The position numbers and the translations under genes were made by a program. A stretch of 64,000 bases of DNA from Enterocloster clostridioformis. Lineage in GTDB: Bacteria > Bacillota > Clostridia > Lachnospirales > Lachnospiraceae. Under the pieces are notes generated by a model. It had not been told where the DNA came from. It did no database searches and was given only the letters and a program-made list of their open reading frames with translations. The stretch lies in assembly GCF_020297485.1 (NCBI RefSeq), contig NZ_JAIWZC010000001.1, positions 1,612,001 to 1,676,000 on the forward strand. The letters run 5' to 3'. Below, in pieces: positions 9,610 through 17,201 of the stretch. Numbering within the stretch: the stretch's first letter is position 1; each line of letters opens with the position of its first letter.

Positions 9610-9729
9610 ATGTTATTCGGTAAGTTCTGCATTGATTACAGCTCCGGACAATTTGATACTTCAAAACATTGTACGGAGCCTGAAAATACGAAGACAATCG
9701 TCAGCAGATATTTTATTCCAAATCATTAG
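9610..9729 (+). CDS. 39-aa leader peptide upstream of attenuator
   Basis: A small ORF starting MLFGKFCIDYSSGQ and ending SRYFIPNH, preceded by a purine-rich ribosome site (GGAAAGGGTGAG). It lies between a perfect promoter and an intrinsic terminator ahead of MATE, ABC-F and Vat-like genes. Leader peptides in this position often let drug-stalled ribosomes prevent termination. That mechanism is known for erm and several ABC-F genes; here it is inferred from layout. The peptide itself resembles nothing I can name. Confidence 0.65.
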   Translation: MLFGKFCIDYSSGQFDTSKHCTEPENTKTIVSRYFIPNH

Positions 9730-9779
9730 TTTGGGGTTTTGTTTTCGTGTTTTCCAATAAACAGCGGTTTGTTTTTGGC

Positions 9780-9812
9780 GGCGGCGGACAGTGTTTTGTC
9801 TGCCGCCTTTTT
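9780..9812 (+). terminator. Intrinsic attenuator before the MATE gene
   Basis: GGCGGCGGACA (9780-9790) pairs over 11 bp, with one G-U, with TGTCTGCCGCC (9797-9807) around a six-base loop, followed by five T. It lies 50 bp after the leader ORF stop and 177 bp before the MATE start, in one transcription unit with the promoter at 9548. Confidence 0.85.
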
Positions 9813-9988
9813 GTCAAATGATGGCGATGATTCTGCATAAAACGCGGGCTAATCGTCAGAATACGGTGGTCTGTGCGCACGGCGTTCAGAATACCCTTAT
9901 TGACAAATATATATATCTTTAAGAGCAGAGGGCGTGCAGGTTTTTGTACCGTACCTCTGTTTTTTGTATGCTGAAAGGAAACACAAAA

Positions 9989-11371
9989 ATGAATGACAAT
10001 CAAAATCTAACAACAGGAAACGTTCCCATAAAATTAATCGTCTTTGCGCTCCCGCTGCTGGCTGCAAATCTCCTCCAGTCCTTTTACAGCCTAGTGGATA
10101 TGGTGGTCGTGGGCAGAATCGTGGGAGAAAATGGGCTTGCCGCAATCAGCAGCGCCTCCATGATCAGTTTTATCATCAGCTCTGTCTGTATCGGCATTAC
10201 GATGGGAGGCACGGTTTTGACCGCCCAGTATAAAGGGGCAAAGGATGAATGTGGACAAATTGAAACCATCGGGACTTTATTCACCATTTCCCTTATCGCG
10301 GCAGTCCTTGTTACCGCAGCGGGCCTGTCAGCCTATGGACCGCTTTTTCAGATATTAAATGTACCTGCGGCAGCCATGGAGGACGCCTGCGGATACATGA
10401 AAATCATCTGCTTCGGAACCGTATTTGTTTTTGGCTATAACGCGGTCTGTTCCATCCTCAAAGGTTTGGGAGATGCCAAAAGCCCGCTCTATTTTGTTGC
10501 GGTCGCCACGGCCGTCAATATCGTATTGGACCTCCTTCTGGTAGGCCCCTTTGGCATGGGTACCAAAGGCGCCGCCTGCGCAACCATTTTTTCACAGGGC
10601 ATTTCTTTCGTAATTGCTGTGATACATTTAAAAAGGAAGAACTTTGTTTTCGACTTTCAGTTACCGCATTTTTCCATAAAAACCCATAAACTGGCTGCCA
10701 TTTTGAAGGTCGGGCTGCCTACTGCGGTGCAAATGGTTGTCGTCAACCTCTCCTATCTCCTGATCACGGGAATGCTGAATCAATTTGGCGTATCCGTGGC
10801 CGCAGCCTCCGGCGTGGGACTTAAGATCAATACATTTGCCGGTATGCCCTGCTGGGCAATTGGCCAGGCTGTAACAGCCATGGCTGGCCAGAATATTGGA
10901 GCAGGCGATACAAAACAGGTCAGGAAAACAACAAAAACAGGACTTTGTCTCAATCTGCTCATTACGCTTACCATGGTTTTGCTGGTACAGGTTTTCGGGG
11001 AGCAGCTGATTCTCCTGTTTACTCCGGCAAGCCCGGAAATGACTACGGGGGGAATCCTGTATTTGAGGATATGCTGCAGCGTAAACAGCCTGGTATATGC
11101 AGCCATGTATACCTTCGATTCCTTTGCCATCGGCATCGGCTCTGCAAATATCGCCATGATCAACGCGCTTTTAGACGCGGTGATTGTCAGGCTGCCGGTA
11201 AGCTGGCTTCTGGCATTTCCCTGCGGCCTTGGATTTCCGGGCGTGTATATTGGGCAGGCTCTTTCCCCACTGCTGCCTGCTGTTGTGGGACTGCTCTATT
11301 TTAAAAGTAAGGGCTGGGAAAACAAACGGATTCTCCGACAACACAGCCGGACCTATCATACAAAAATTTAA
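9989..11371 (+). CDS. MATE family multidrug efflux protein
   Basis: 460 aa with twelve predicted membrane helices in two related halves. The N-terminal family pattern IKLIVFALPLLAANLLQSFY is followed by VDMVVVGRIVG. MATE proteins export cationic drugs and toxins with Na+ or H+ in exchange. The start at 9989 is preferred over upstream ATGs because AAAGGA lies ten bases upstream. It is the first structural gene after the attenuator, 16 bp before the ABC-F gene, so it probably acts in the same resistance response. Confidence 0.9.
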   Translation: MNDNQNLTTGNVPIKLIVFALPLLAANLLQSFYSLVDMVVVGRIVGENGLAAISSASMISFIISSVCIGITMGGTVLTAQYKGAKDECGQIETIGTLFTISLIAAVLVTAAGLSAYGPLFQILNVPAAAMEDACGYMKIICFGTVFVFGYNAVCSILKGLGDAKSPLYFVAVATAVNIVLDLLLVGPFGMGTKGAACATIFSQGISFVIAVIHLKRKNFVFDFQLPHFSIKTHKLAAILKVGLPTAVQMVVVNLSYLLITGMLNQFGVSVAAASGVGLKINTFAGMPCWAIGQAVTAMAGQNIGAGDTKQVRKTTKTGLCLNLLITLTMVLLVQVFGEQLILLFTPASPEMTTGGILYLRICCSVNSLVYAAMYTFDSFAIGIGSANIAMINALLDAVIVRLPVSWLLAFPCGLGFPGVYIGQALSPLLPAVVGLLYFKSKGWENKRILRQHSRTYHTKI

Positions 11372-11387
11372 GGAGGCTGATACAGCT

Positions 11388-13013
11388 ATGAAAGGAACAA
11401 AGATAAATCTCGCCTTCGGCACAGAAGTCATCTACGAGGATGCCGATTTTTATATAGACACTCACGACAAAGTTGGCATTGTGGGTGTAAACGGCGCCGG
11501 AAAAACTACCCTGTTCCACGTGCTGCTGCATGAACAGGAATTAGACAGCGGCACCATATCCACCGGCAATTCGCGGATTGGTTATCTTCCGCAGGAAATC
11601 ACCATTGAGGACGAATCCCGCACCGTGCTTGAATACCTGAAAAGGGGGCGGCCAATAAACAAACTGGAGGCAGAGCTGAACGTGATTTATAAAAAGCTGG
11701 AAAGCGCCGGCACAGCGGAACATGCCATGCTGTTTAAGCAAATGGAAAAGCTCCAGTCCCATTTAGAATCCTACGATTATTACGAGGCAGACAGCATTCT
11801 GCTCCATATCATTGACCGTATGGGGATTTCAAGCGGCCTGCTGGACATGCCCCTTAACAGGCTGTCCGGCGGGCAGAAATCGCAAATAGCCTTTGGCCGT
11901 GTCCTGTATTCAAAATCTGACATTCTGCTTTTGGATGAACCGACCAACCACTTAGACGCGGCAGCCAGAGAATTTGTCATTGAATTTCTGAAAGGCTATC
12001 AAGGTATGGTGCTGATTATCAGCCACGATGTCAGCTTTCTGAACCAGATTGTCAACAAAATCCTGTTCATTCATAAAGCCACACACAAAATATCCGTCTA
12101 TGAAGGCAACTATGATACTTACAAAAAGAAGTATGCCCTGGAACAGCGCCTGCGGGAACAGGCCATTGCGCAGGAAGAAAAAGAAATCCGGGAGCTGGAG
12201 GAATTTGTCCGGAGGGCAAACCAGGCAAGCCGGACCAACCACGCGCTCAAGCGTATGGGGCAGGAACGCGCTCTCCGGCTGGAAAAAAAGCGAAGCATGA
12301 AACAGACCCGCGACCGGATCTATAAGCGTGTAAAAATGGACCTCCGCCCCATGCGTGAGGGCGGCGGGATTCCCCTGGAAGTGGAGCATCTGTCCTTTCA
12401 TTACCCGAACCAGTCCCTTCTCTACCGTGACTTATCATTTCAGATACATGAAAAAGAACGTTTCCTGATTGTTGGAGAAAATGGGGCCGGTAAGTCAACA
12501 CTGCTCAAACTGATTATGGGGATACATTCTCCGGATACGGGAAGCATCCATGTTCATCCAAAAACCGATGTGGCCTATTACGCCCAGGAGCTGGAACAGA
12601 TTGACCTGCAGAAAACGATACTGGAAAACGCCTGGACGGACGGATATACGGAAAAGCAGCTTCGCTCTGTTTTAAGCAACTTTCTTTTTTATGCGGACGA
12701 TATCCATAAAAAGGCAGAAATCTTATCTCCCGGTGAAAAGGCCCGCATTGCACTGTGCAAAGTTTTACTGCAAAGGGCGAACCTTCTCATTCTCGACGAG
12801 CCCACAAACCACCTGGACCCCGAGACGCAGAGCATCATTGGAGGAAACTTTCATCTTTTTGAAGGCACCATTATGGTTGTCAGCCATAATCCCTGGTTTG
12901 TGGAGCAGATTGGCGTCAACCGGGTACTGATCCTGCCTTCCGGCAGAATCGTTGATTATTCCCGGGAATTGTTAGAATACTATTACGGACTAAATTCAGA
13001 GGAGGAATTATAA
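11388..13013 (+). CDS. ABC-F type ribosomal protection protein
   Basis: 541 aa with two ABC ATPase domains and no membrane segments. The first has GVNGAGKTTL and LSGGQKSQIAFGR; the second has GENGAGKSTL and the variant signature LSPGEKARIAL. Between them is a long charged linker (residues about 235-320), which in ABC-F proteins reaches into the ribosome and displaces antibiotics. AAGGAGG before the ATG at 11388 fixes the start, although the frame is open further upstream. It sits between a MATE pump and a Vat-like acetyltransferase, the pattern expected for lincosamide, streptogramin A or pleuromutilin resistance. The exact class (Vga, Lsa, Sal or a new one) cannot be decided here. Confidence 0.88.
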   Translation: MKGTKINLAFGTEVIYEDADFYIDTHDKVGIVGVNGAGKTTLFHVLLHEQELDSGTISTGNSRIGYLPQEITIEDESRTVLEYLKRGRPINKLEAELNVIYKKLESAGTAEHAMLFKQMEKLQSHLESYDYYEADSILLHIIDRMGISSGLLDMPLNRLSGGQKSQIAFGRVLYSKSDILLLDEPTNHLDAAAREFVIEFLKGYQGMVLIISHDVSFLNQIVNKILFIHKATHKISVYEGNYDTYKKKYALEQRLREQAIAQEEKEIRELEEFVRRANQASRTNHALKRMGQERALRLEKKRSMKQTRDRIYKRVKMDLRPMREGGGIPLEVEHLSFHYPNQSLLYRDLSFQIHEKERFLIVGENGAGKSTLLKLIMGIHSPDTGSIHVHPKTDVAYYAQELEQIDLQKTILENAWTDGYTEKQLRSVLSNFLFYADDIHKKAEILSPGEKARIALCKVLLQRANLLILDEPTNHLDPETQSIIGGNFHLFEGTIMVVSHNPWFVEQIGVNRVLILPSGRIVDYSRELLEYYYGLNSEEEL

Positions 13014-13014
13014 A

Positions 13015-13641
13015 ATGACCGATACAAAAAAATTATATCCCAGGACCGGAGATAAACAAACAATTTATTTAAAAAACGCCATTACAGACCCATCCATCAT
13101 GGTTGGAGATTATACGATGTACAATGATTTTGTCAATGACCCGGTTGGGTTTGAGAAAAACAATGTTTTGTACCATTACCCCATAAACCATGATCATCTT
13201 ATTATAGGAAAATTCTGTTCCATTGCCTGCGGCGCAAAGTTTCTCTTTAACAGTGCAAATCATACCCTTTCCTCTCTCTCCACCTACCCGTTTCCCCTTT
13301 TCTTTGAGGAATGGGGGCTGGAAAAGGGGAATGTGGGCGCTTCCTGGGACAATAAAGGGGATATCGTCATCGGAAACGATGTATGGATTGGATATGAGGC
13401 CGTCGTTATGGCAGGGGTTACGATTGGTGACGGAGCCATAATCGGAAGCCGGGCCGTCGTGACAAAGGACGTTCCTCCGTACACAATTGCCGGCGGCGTT
13501 CCTGCAAAACCGATCAGGAAACGGTATTCCGGGGAAACGGCTGCCACCCTGCTAGAGCTTAAATGGTGGGACTGGCCCGAGGAACGGATAACAAAAAACA
13601 TCCATGCAATACAGACAGGACAATTAAATGAACTAATATAA
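13015..13641 (+). CDS. Vat/CatB-like xenobiotic acetyltransferase (hexapeptide repeat)
   Basis: 208 aa left-handed beta-helix protein of the xenobiotic acetyltransferase group. Visible family marks are LIIGKFCSIACGAKF, the catalytic-His region SANHTLSSLSTYPF, GNDVWIG and GDGAIIGSRAVVTKDV, then WWDWPEERI. Vat enzymes acetylate streptogramin A and CatB enzymes acetylate chloramphenicol, both in the cytoplasm. The pairing with ABC-F favours Vat, while the C-terminal WWDW block is shared by both. The start overlaps the ribosome site GGAGGAATTATAA of the preceding gene end, so translation is probably coupled. Confidence 0.85.
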   Translation: MTDTKKLYPRTGDKQTIYLKNAITDPSIMVGDYTMYNDFVNDPVGFEKNNVLYHYPINHDHLIIGKFCSIACGAKFLFNSANHTLSSLSTYPFPLFFEEWGLEKGNVGASWDNKGDIVIGNDVWIGYEAVVMAGVTIGDGAIIGSRAVVTKDVPPYTIAGGVPAKPIRKRYSGETAATLLELKWWDWPEERITKNIHAIQTGQLNELI

Positions 13642-13692
13642 AGAAATACCTCTTGTGTGTTCAGATTATTTCCGCTCCGCTGTTTCGCATAG

Positions 13693-13734
13693 AAAAGGCT
13701 CCGCAAGATTGTGAAAGATCCTGTGGAGCCTTTT
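13693..13734 (+). terminator. Terminator of the resistance cassette
   Basis: AAAAGGCTCC (13693-13702) pairs with GGAGCCTTTT (13725-13734). It lies 52 bp after the acetyltransferase stop. Confidence 0.8.
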
Positions 13735-13764
13735 CTGTCTGATAATATATTCTCTTATCCAAAG

Positions 13765-14286
13765 CTATTTGCCCTCCAGATCCTTCATGCCGGCAATCAG
13801 CAGCTTTAAGGAGAACTCGAAGCTGTCCCCCACAGGCAGCGAATGGCCAAAGGCATTGTTGTTGACGAGCAGGGAAAGTCCCCCCTAAAAACGCCCGGAA
13901 GGCGCGGATCAGATGATTGCAGTTTTCTTCTGAAATTCCCACCGAGGCCGTCGCCTCAGAACAAATGGAGAAAATCTGTCCCGTAACCATCATTGTCTCA
14001 TGGTCCTGGTACTTGCTATACCAGAGCATAGCGCTGAACACGCCGGGGGGAGGGCGGTTGCATAGGCATAAAACCCTCCGCGGAGCGCCTCCCATGCTGC
14101 ATATCCGCTGGTGCCGGCCGCGGCCTCCACCATCCATTCTTCCATGTTTTTCCGGCCATAGAGCATTAATTCATGGTGCAAATCATTGAGCCCGCTGATA
14201 TGGTTGTAAAGCGACGGCGGCTGAATGTTCAGACTTTCGGCCAGCATTTTTAACTGAATATGTTCCAGTCTAAATTCGTGGCTCAT
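13765..14286 (-). pseudogene. Decayed TetR-family regulator
   Basis: On the minus strand 14286-13990 encodes the TetR recognition helix (LAESLNIQPPSLYNHI) and the start of the ligand domain. The protein continues in a second frame (YSKYQDHETMMVTGQIFSIC), then in a third (NNNAFGHSLPVGDSFEFSLK) to a stop at 13765. The two breaks fall at G6 runs near 14045 and 13883. The first DNA-binding helix is also missing at the 5' end. In its intact state it may have regulated the neighbouring efflux cassette. As written it cannot make a full protein. Confidence 0.75.
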
Positions 14287-14353
14287 ACCCCCACATGAAC
14301 CCTACTCAGCAAAGACAGTGAAGGATATGAATAGGGCGGCCCGTTGTTACATT

Positions 14354-14596
14354 TTATGTAATCCATTGTATTAAATCGCCAGAGCACGGCTGCCGGCATT
14401 CCATCTTATCTATCCATACAACATGTTTGATTGTTCCCAATTCCACATCCCGCAACTGTGAAATAACCTTGTGAAGAGATGACAAACGATTGGGAGCCGC
14501 GTCAACAATGTGTAACATCCAAGCAAAGATACATGAAGGGATTCATCCGGATAAATACTTATTATTGTCAGTATACTTTAACTCATAGACCTTAAA
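14354..14596 (-). pseudogene. Unrecognised coding remnant next to an intron
   Basis: Directly after the 3' end of the ORF-less intron the minus strand reads FKVYELKYTDNNKYLSG, a TGA, then MLHIVDAAPNRLSSLHKVIS onwards to a stop at 14354, all in one frame. No family is recognised. It may be a broken gene whose 5' part was lost, or chance coding capacity. The 14287-14353 gap holds nothing evident. Confidence 0.3.
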
Positions 14597-14597
14597 T

Positions 14598-15104
14598 CGG
14601 ATAGGGGAATTATAAGTCCCCCTTCCACACCACCTGGCATACCGTTCGGTACCAAGGCGGTTCAATAGTTTACACGTACTTTCAGATAGTGGGCTGTCAT
14701 ATCAGGATAATCGATATTGTTCAGCCCTTCATCCGGTATTTGCAACTACCGGCTTTATGGCCTCGGCTGACTTCTAACGGCAAGCTTTACTCCGTGACAG
14801 CAAATGTTGTATTGCTCCTGCCACGTCCGTGAGACCTCCCCGGGTACTCACACGTTCTTTCCCTCCATGTCCTCACCATCTTTACCTAGCTGGGTTCCGT
14901 GCAGTTATTGGACTTCGACCTGTCTAGCGGCCTTATCCCCCATGCTCGGCCTGAAATGGTTTCTGTGCGTTGGGGCAGAGGTTTGCTTACACCTTCCTTC
15001 AGACCCAGCCTCACGGCAACGCCCTTGGTGTTCGGCTGTATCCTTCCCACTGCCGGGTGGATTCGGGACTTGCACCCGTTAGAACGTGTGCCCGCCGGTC
15101 GCAC
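14598..15104 (-). mobile_element. ORF-less group II intron
   Basis: On the minus strand the element begins GTGCGACCGG (15104), continues with AACGGGTGCAAGTCCC, and ends with a domain V-like hairpin at 14625-14662 (GAACCGCCTTGG paired with CCAGGTGGT around ACCGAACGGT). A domain VI-like hairpin follows at 14604-14624 (GGGGGA/TCCCC). No reverse transcriptase frame lies between, so about 507 bp is pure ribozyme. The 3' boundary is approximate. The upstream exon carries a transcription terminator hairpin, the favoured target of some bacterial group II introns (class IIC). Confidence 0.7.
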
Positions 15105-15113
15105 TAGAAAATC

Positions 15114-15143
15114 GGAGTATCATCTTTTTTTAGATGATACTCC
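15114..15143 (-). terminator. Terminator of the DUF1835 gene, intron target
   Basis: GGAGTATCATC (15114-15124) pairs perfectly with GATGATACTCC (15133-15143). On the minus strand it is followed by GATTTTCTA and then by the GTGCG intron start. It lies 28 bp after the DUF1835 gene stop. Confidence 0.7.
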
Positions 15144-15170
15144 GGTATTAAACATCTCATATTATTCATT

Positions 15171-15866
15171 TTATGGGAGTGTACCCAATACTAGCTGGTT
15201 AATTCTTACATGTATGTATCCATCACTTACCAGCATACGTTTTCTTAAGTTTATTAGGTATATTTCAGTACTTATATCAAGCAGACTCATTCTTTTACTT
15301 AGCAGCTCTTTTATATCTTTATCATAATAAGCTTCAGAAGTAATTATTCTTCCATTCTCATATACTCTAAGTTTGCTATTCTCTTGTGCCAATTGCTCCC
15401 AAGTTTCTTTGTATTCCTTAAGCTCTTTTTGGTTTAAAACTTTATGGTGCTGTGAACACGTGGCTAACTCATAGTCTTCAAGAAGAGATACCGCTATGCA
15501 ATCTTTGACATAATCGGAGCAATTTGTTAAATATACTTTTTTCGTGTAATCGATGATAGAACAGAGATATAACATGCCAAAATATTCTGAAGAAGAATTT
15601 GAATACCAAATGCGTATTACATCATTCCGGCCAATCTCTTCGACAAGAGTTTGGTAATTTTGTAGAAATAAATTCCTCTCCTTTTGCTTATCTTGACACC
15701 TATAGCCATACATACTAAAAAATTCATCAAAACGACTTTCATAGTTTTGATTTTTAATATGTCCGACCGACAAATCATCAAGTAAAAACAATATATCCTG
15801 GTCTGACTCCATTTTAATCATCTTAATCATCACATAAGCCGATGACGAAAAGCATATATTTAGCAT
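15171..15866 (-). CDS. DUF1835 domain protein
   Basis: 231 aa. The N-terminus MLNICFSSSAYVMIKM and ILFLLDDLSVGHI fit the DUF1835 pattern, and the C-terminal half (GRIITSEAYYDKDIKELL) fits the partner DUF3658. These proteins are soluble and of unknown function; some sit next to regulators. The start at 15866 has TAGGAG upstream. Its AT content is clearly higher than that of the flanking housekeeping genes, hinting at transfer. Confidence 0.65.
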   Translation of the reverse strand: MLNICFSSSAYVMIKMIKMESDQDILFLLDDLSVGHIKNQNYESRFDEFFSMYGYRCQDKQKERNLFLQNYQTLVEEIGRNDVIRIWYSNSSSEYFGMLYLCSIIDYTKKVYLTNCSDYVKDCIAVSLLEDYELATCSQHHKVLNQKELKEYKETWEQLAQENSKLRVYENGRIITSEAYYDKDIKELLSKRMSLLDISTEIYLINLRKRMLVSDGYIHVRINQLVLGTLP

Positions 15867-15899
15867 CGAATACTCCTAACCAAAAGTAGATTATATTAT

Positions 15900-16090
15900 C
15901 TAAGGAATTGTAACATAACGTTCATTATCAATCCAAAGATCTGTACCGTTTAAAATCTCTACCGTCAGTTCATATCTTACATAAACACCTGTACCTGTAA
16001 AGAATTTCTTCCCGGTTTCAGTAGAACCGCTTATCAAGGTGCTATAGTTGGGCTTTTGACCCCAACATCTTATTATACCGGAATAATCTT
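15900..16090 (-). pseudogene. C-terminal fragment of an unidentified protein
   Basis: A minus-strand frame without a start reads DYSGIIRCWGQKPNYSTLIS then FTGTGVYVRYELTVEIL and ends WIDNERYVTIP at a TAG at 15900. An in-frame stop precedes it. The beta-rich, small-residue composition suggests the end of a secreted protein. No family is recognised. The remainder of the 15867-16204 gap holds no other gene. Confidence 0.35.
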
Positions 16091-16204
16091 TTTATGAAAT
16101 TTCCCTTACAGCTTACAGCAATATTACGAAAATAAGCCCATAAATATGCGGCGCAGCCACATACTCACGGACTTATTCAGATATCCTTGTTTCCCCAGGT
16201 ATCC

Positions 16205-17122
16205 CTACTCCTCCACCTCTAACAGGTAAGGCGTCACCTGATACACATAATAATTCAGCCAGTTGGTATAAAGCGTATTGGAAGTATTCCGCCATGTCAG
16301 CGGTGGCGCTGAAAACGGGTCGTTGTCCTCATAATAATTATAAGGAACCTCCGGATCCAACCCCTTATTTAAGTCCCTGTGGTACTCATTATTCAACGTC
16401 ATCCTGTCATATTCAGGATGGCCCTGGACAAATACCTGCCGTCCGTCCCGGCTCATAACCAGGAACACGCCGGCTTCATCGGATTCAGCCAGGATAGCCA
16501 GCTCCGGATGCTTTAAGATATCGGCTTTCCTCACCTCCGTATATCTGGAGTGGGGAGCCAGGAAAAAATCATTAAGGCTTCTCACCAGCGGAACCTTCCG
16601 GTCCAGGACTCTGTGATTATAAATGCCCGACAGTTTCTTCTTCATAGGGTATTTGGGAATACCGTAGTGATAATAAAGCCCTGCCTGGGCCCCCCAGCAT
16701 ATATGTATGGTGGAGGTCACATGGGTCTTGCTCCACTCCATCATCATGGACAGCTCCGGCCAGTAGTTCACTTCCTCGTACTCCAGATTCTCCACCGGAG
16801 CCCCGGTTATAATCATTCCGTCATACTTTTTCTTCTTTATCTCATCAAATGTGACATAAAATTTGTTGAGATGGCTGGCTGACGTGTTTTTCGACACATG
16901 GGTGGACAGCATCAGGAAGGTACAGTCCACCTGGAGGGGTGTATTGGACAATGCCCGCATAAGCTGGGTCTCTGTTTCTTCCTTGAGAGGCATCAGATTC
17001 AGAATCAGGATTTCCAACGGACGGATATCCTGGCTCATGGCCCTGTCCTCATCCATAATGAATATATTCTCTTCCTCCAGAATCGCTTTTGCTGGCAAAT
17101 CTCTCTGTACTTTTATAGGCAT
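16205..17122 (-). CDS. metAA: Homoserine O-acetyltransferase (MetA)
   Basis: 305 aa, full length for MetA. The nucleophile Cys142 is in [10 protein letters not shown], and the His/Glu of the active site are in VQGHPEYDR. The residue at position 111, in TGAPVEN, is Glu; in this family Glu111 goes with acetyl-CoA use and Gly111 with succinyl-CoA. It should therefore make O-acetylhomoserine, the first committed step to methionine, in the cytoplasm. I saw no SAM riboswitch or T-box upstream. It lies 79 bp after ligA on the same strand. Confidence 0.9.
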   Translation of the reverse strand: MPIKVQRDLPAKAILEEENIFIMDEDRAMSQDIRPLEILILNLMPLKEETETQLMRALSNTPLQVDCTFLMLSTHVSKNTSASHLNKFYVTFDEIKKKKYDGMIITGAPVENLEYEEVNYWPELSMMMEWSKTHVTSTIHICWGAQAGLYYHYGIPKYPMKKKLSGIYNHRVLDRKVPLVRSLNDFFLAPHSRYTEVRKADILKHPELAILAESDEAGVFLVMSRDGRQVFVQGHPEYDRMTLNNEYHRDLNKGLDPEVPYNYYEDNDPFSAPPLTWRNTSNTLYTNWLNYYVYQVTPYLLEVEE

Positions 17123-17201
17123 GTTCGCTCTCTCCTTTCAAATGTTGGCTGAATTTCACACGGAAACCGCACAGCGTCTGCCAAAACCGGCAGATACTGT
17201 G

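Noticed and set aside
17123..17201. SAM riboswitch or T-box before metA
   Set aside because: The gap to ligA is 79 bp, without the conserved stems of either.
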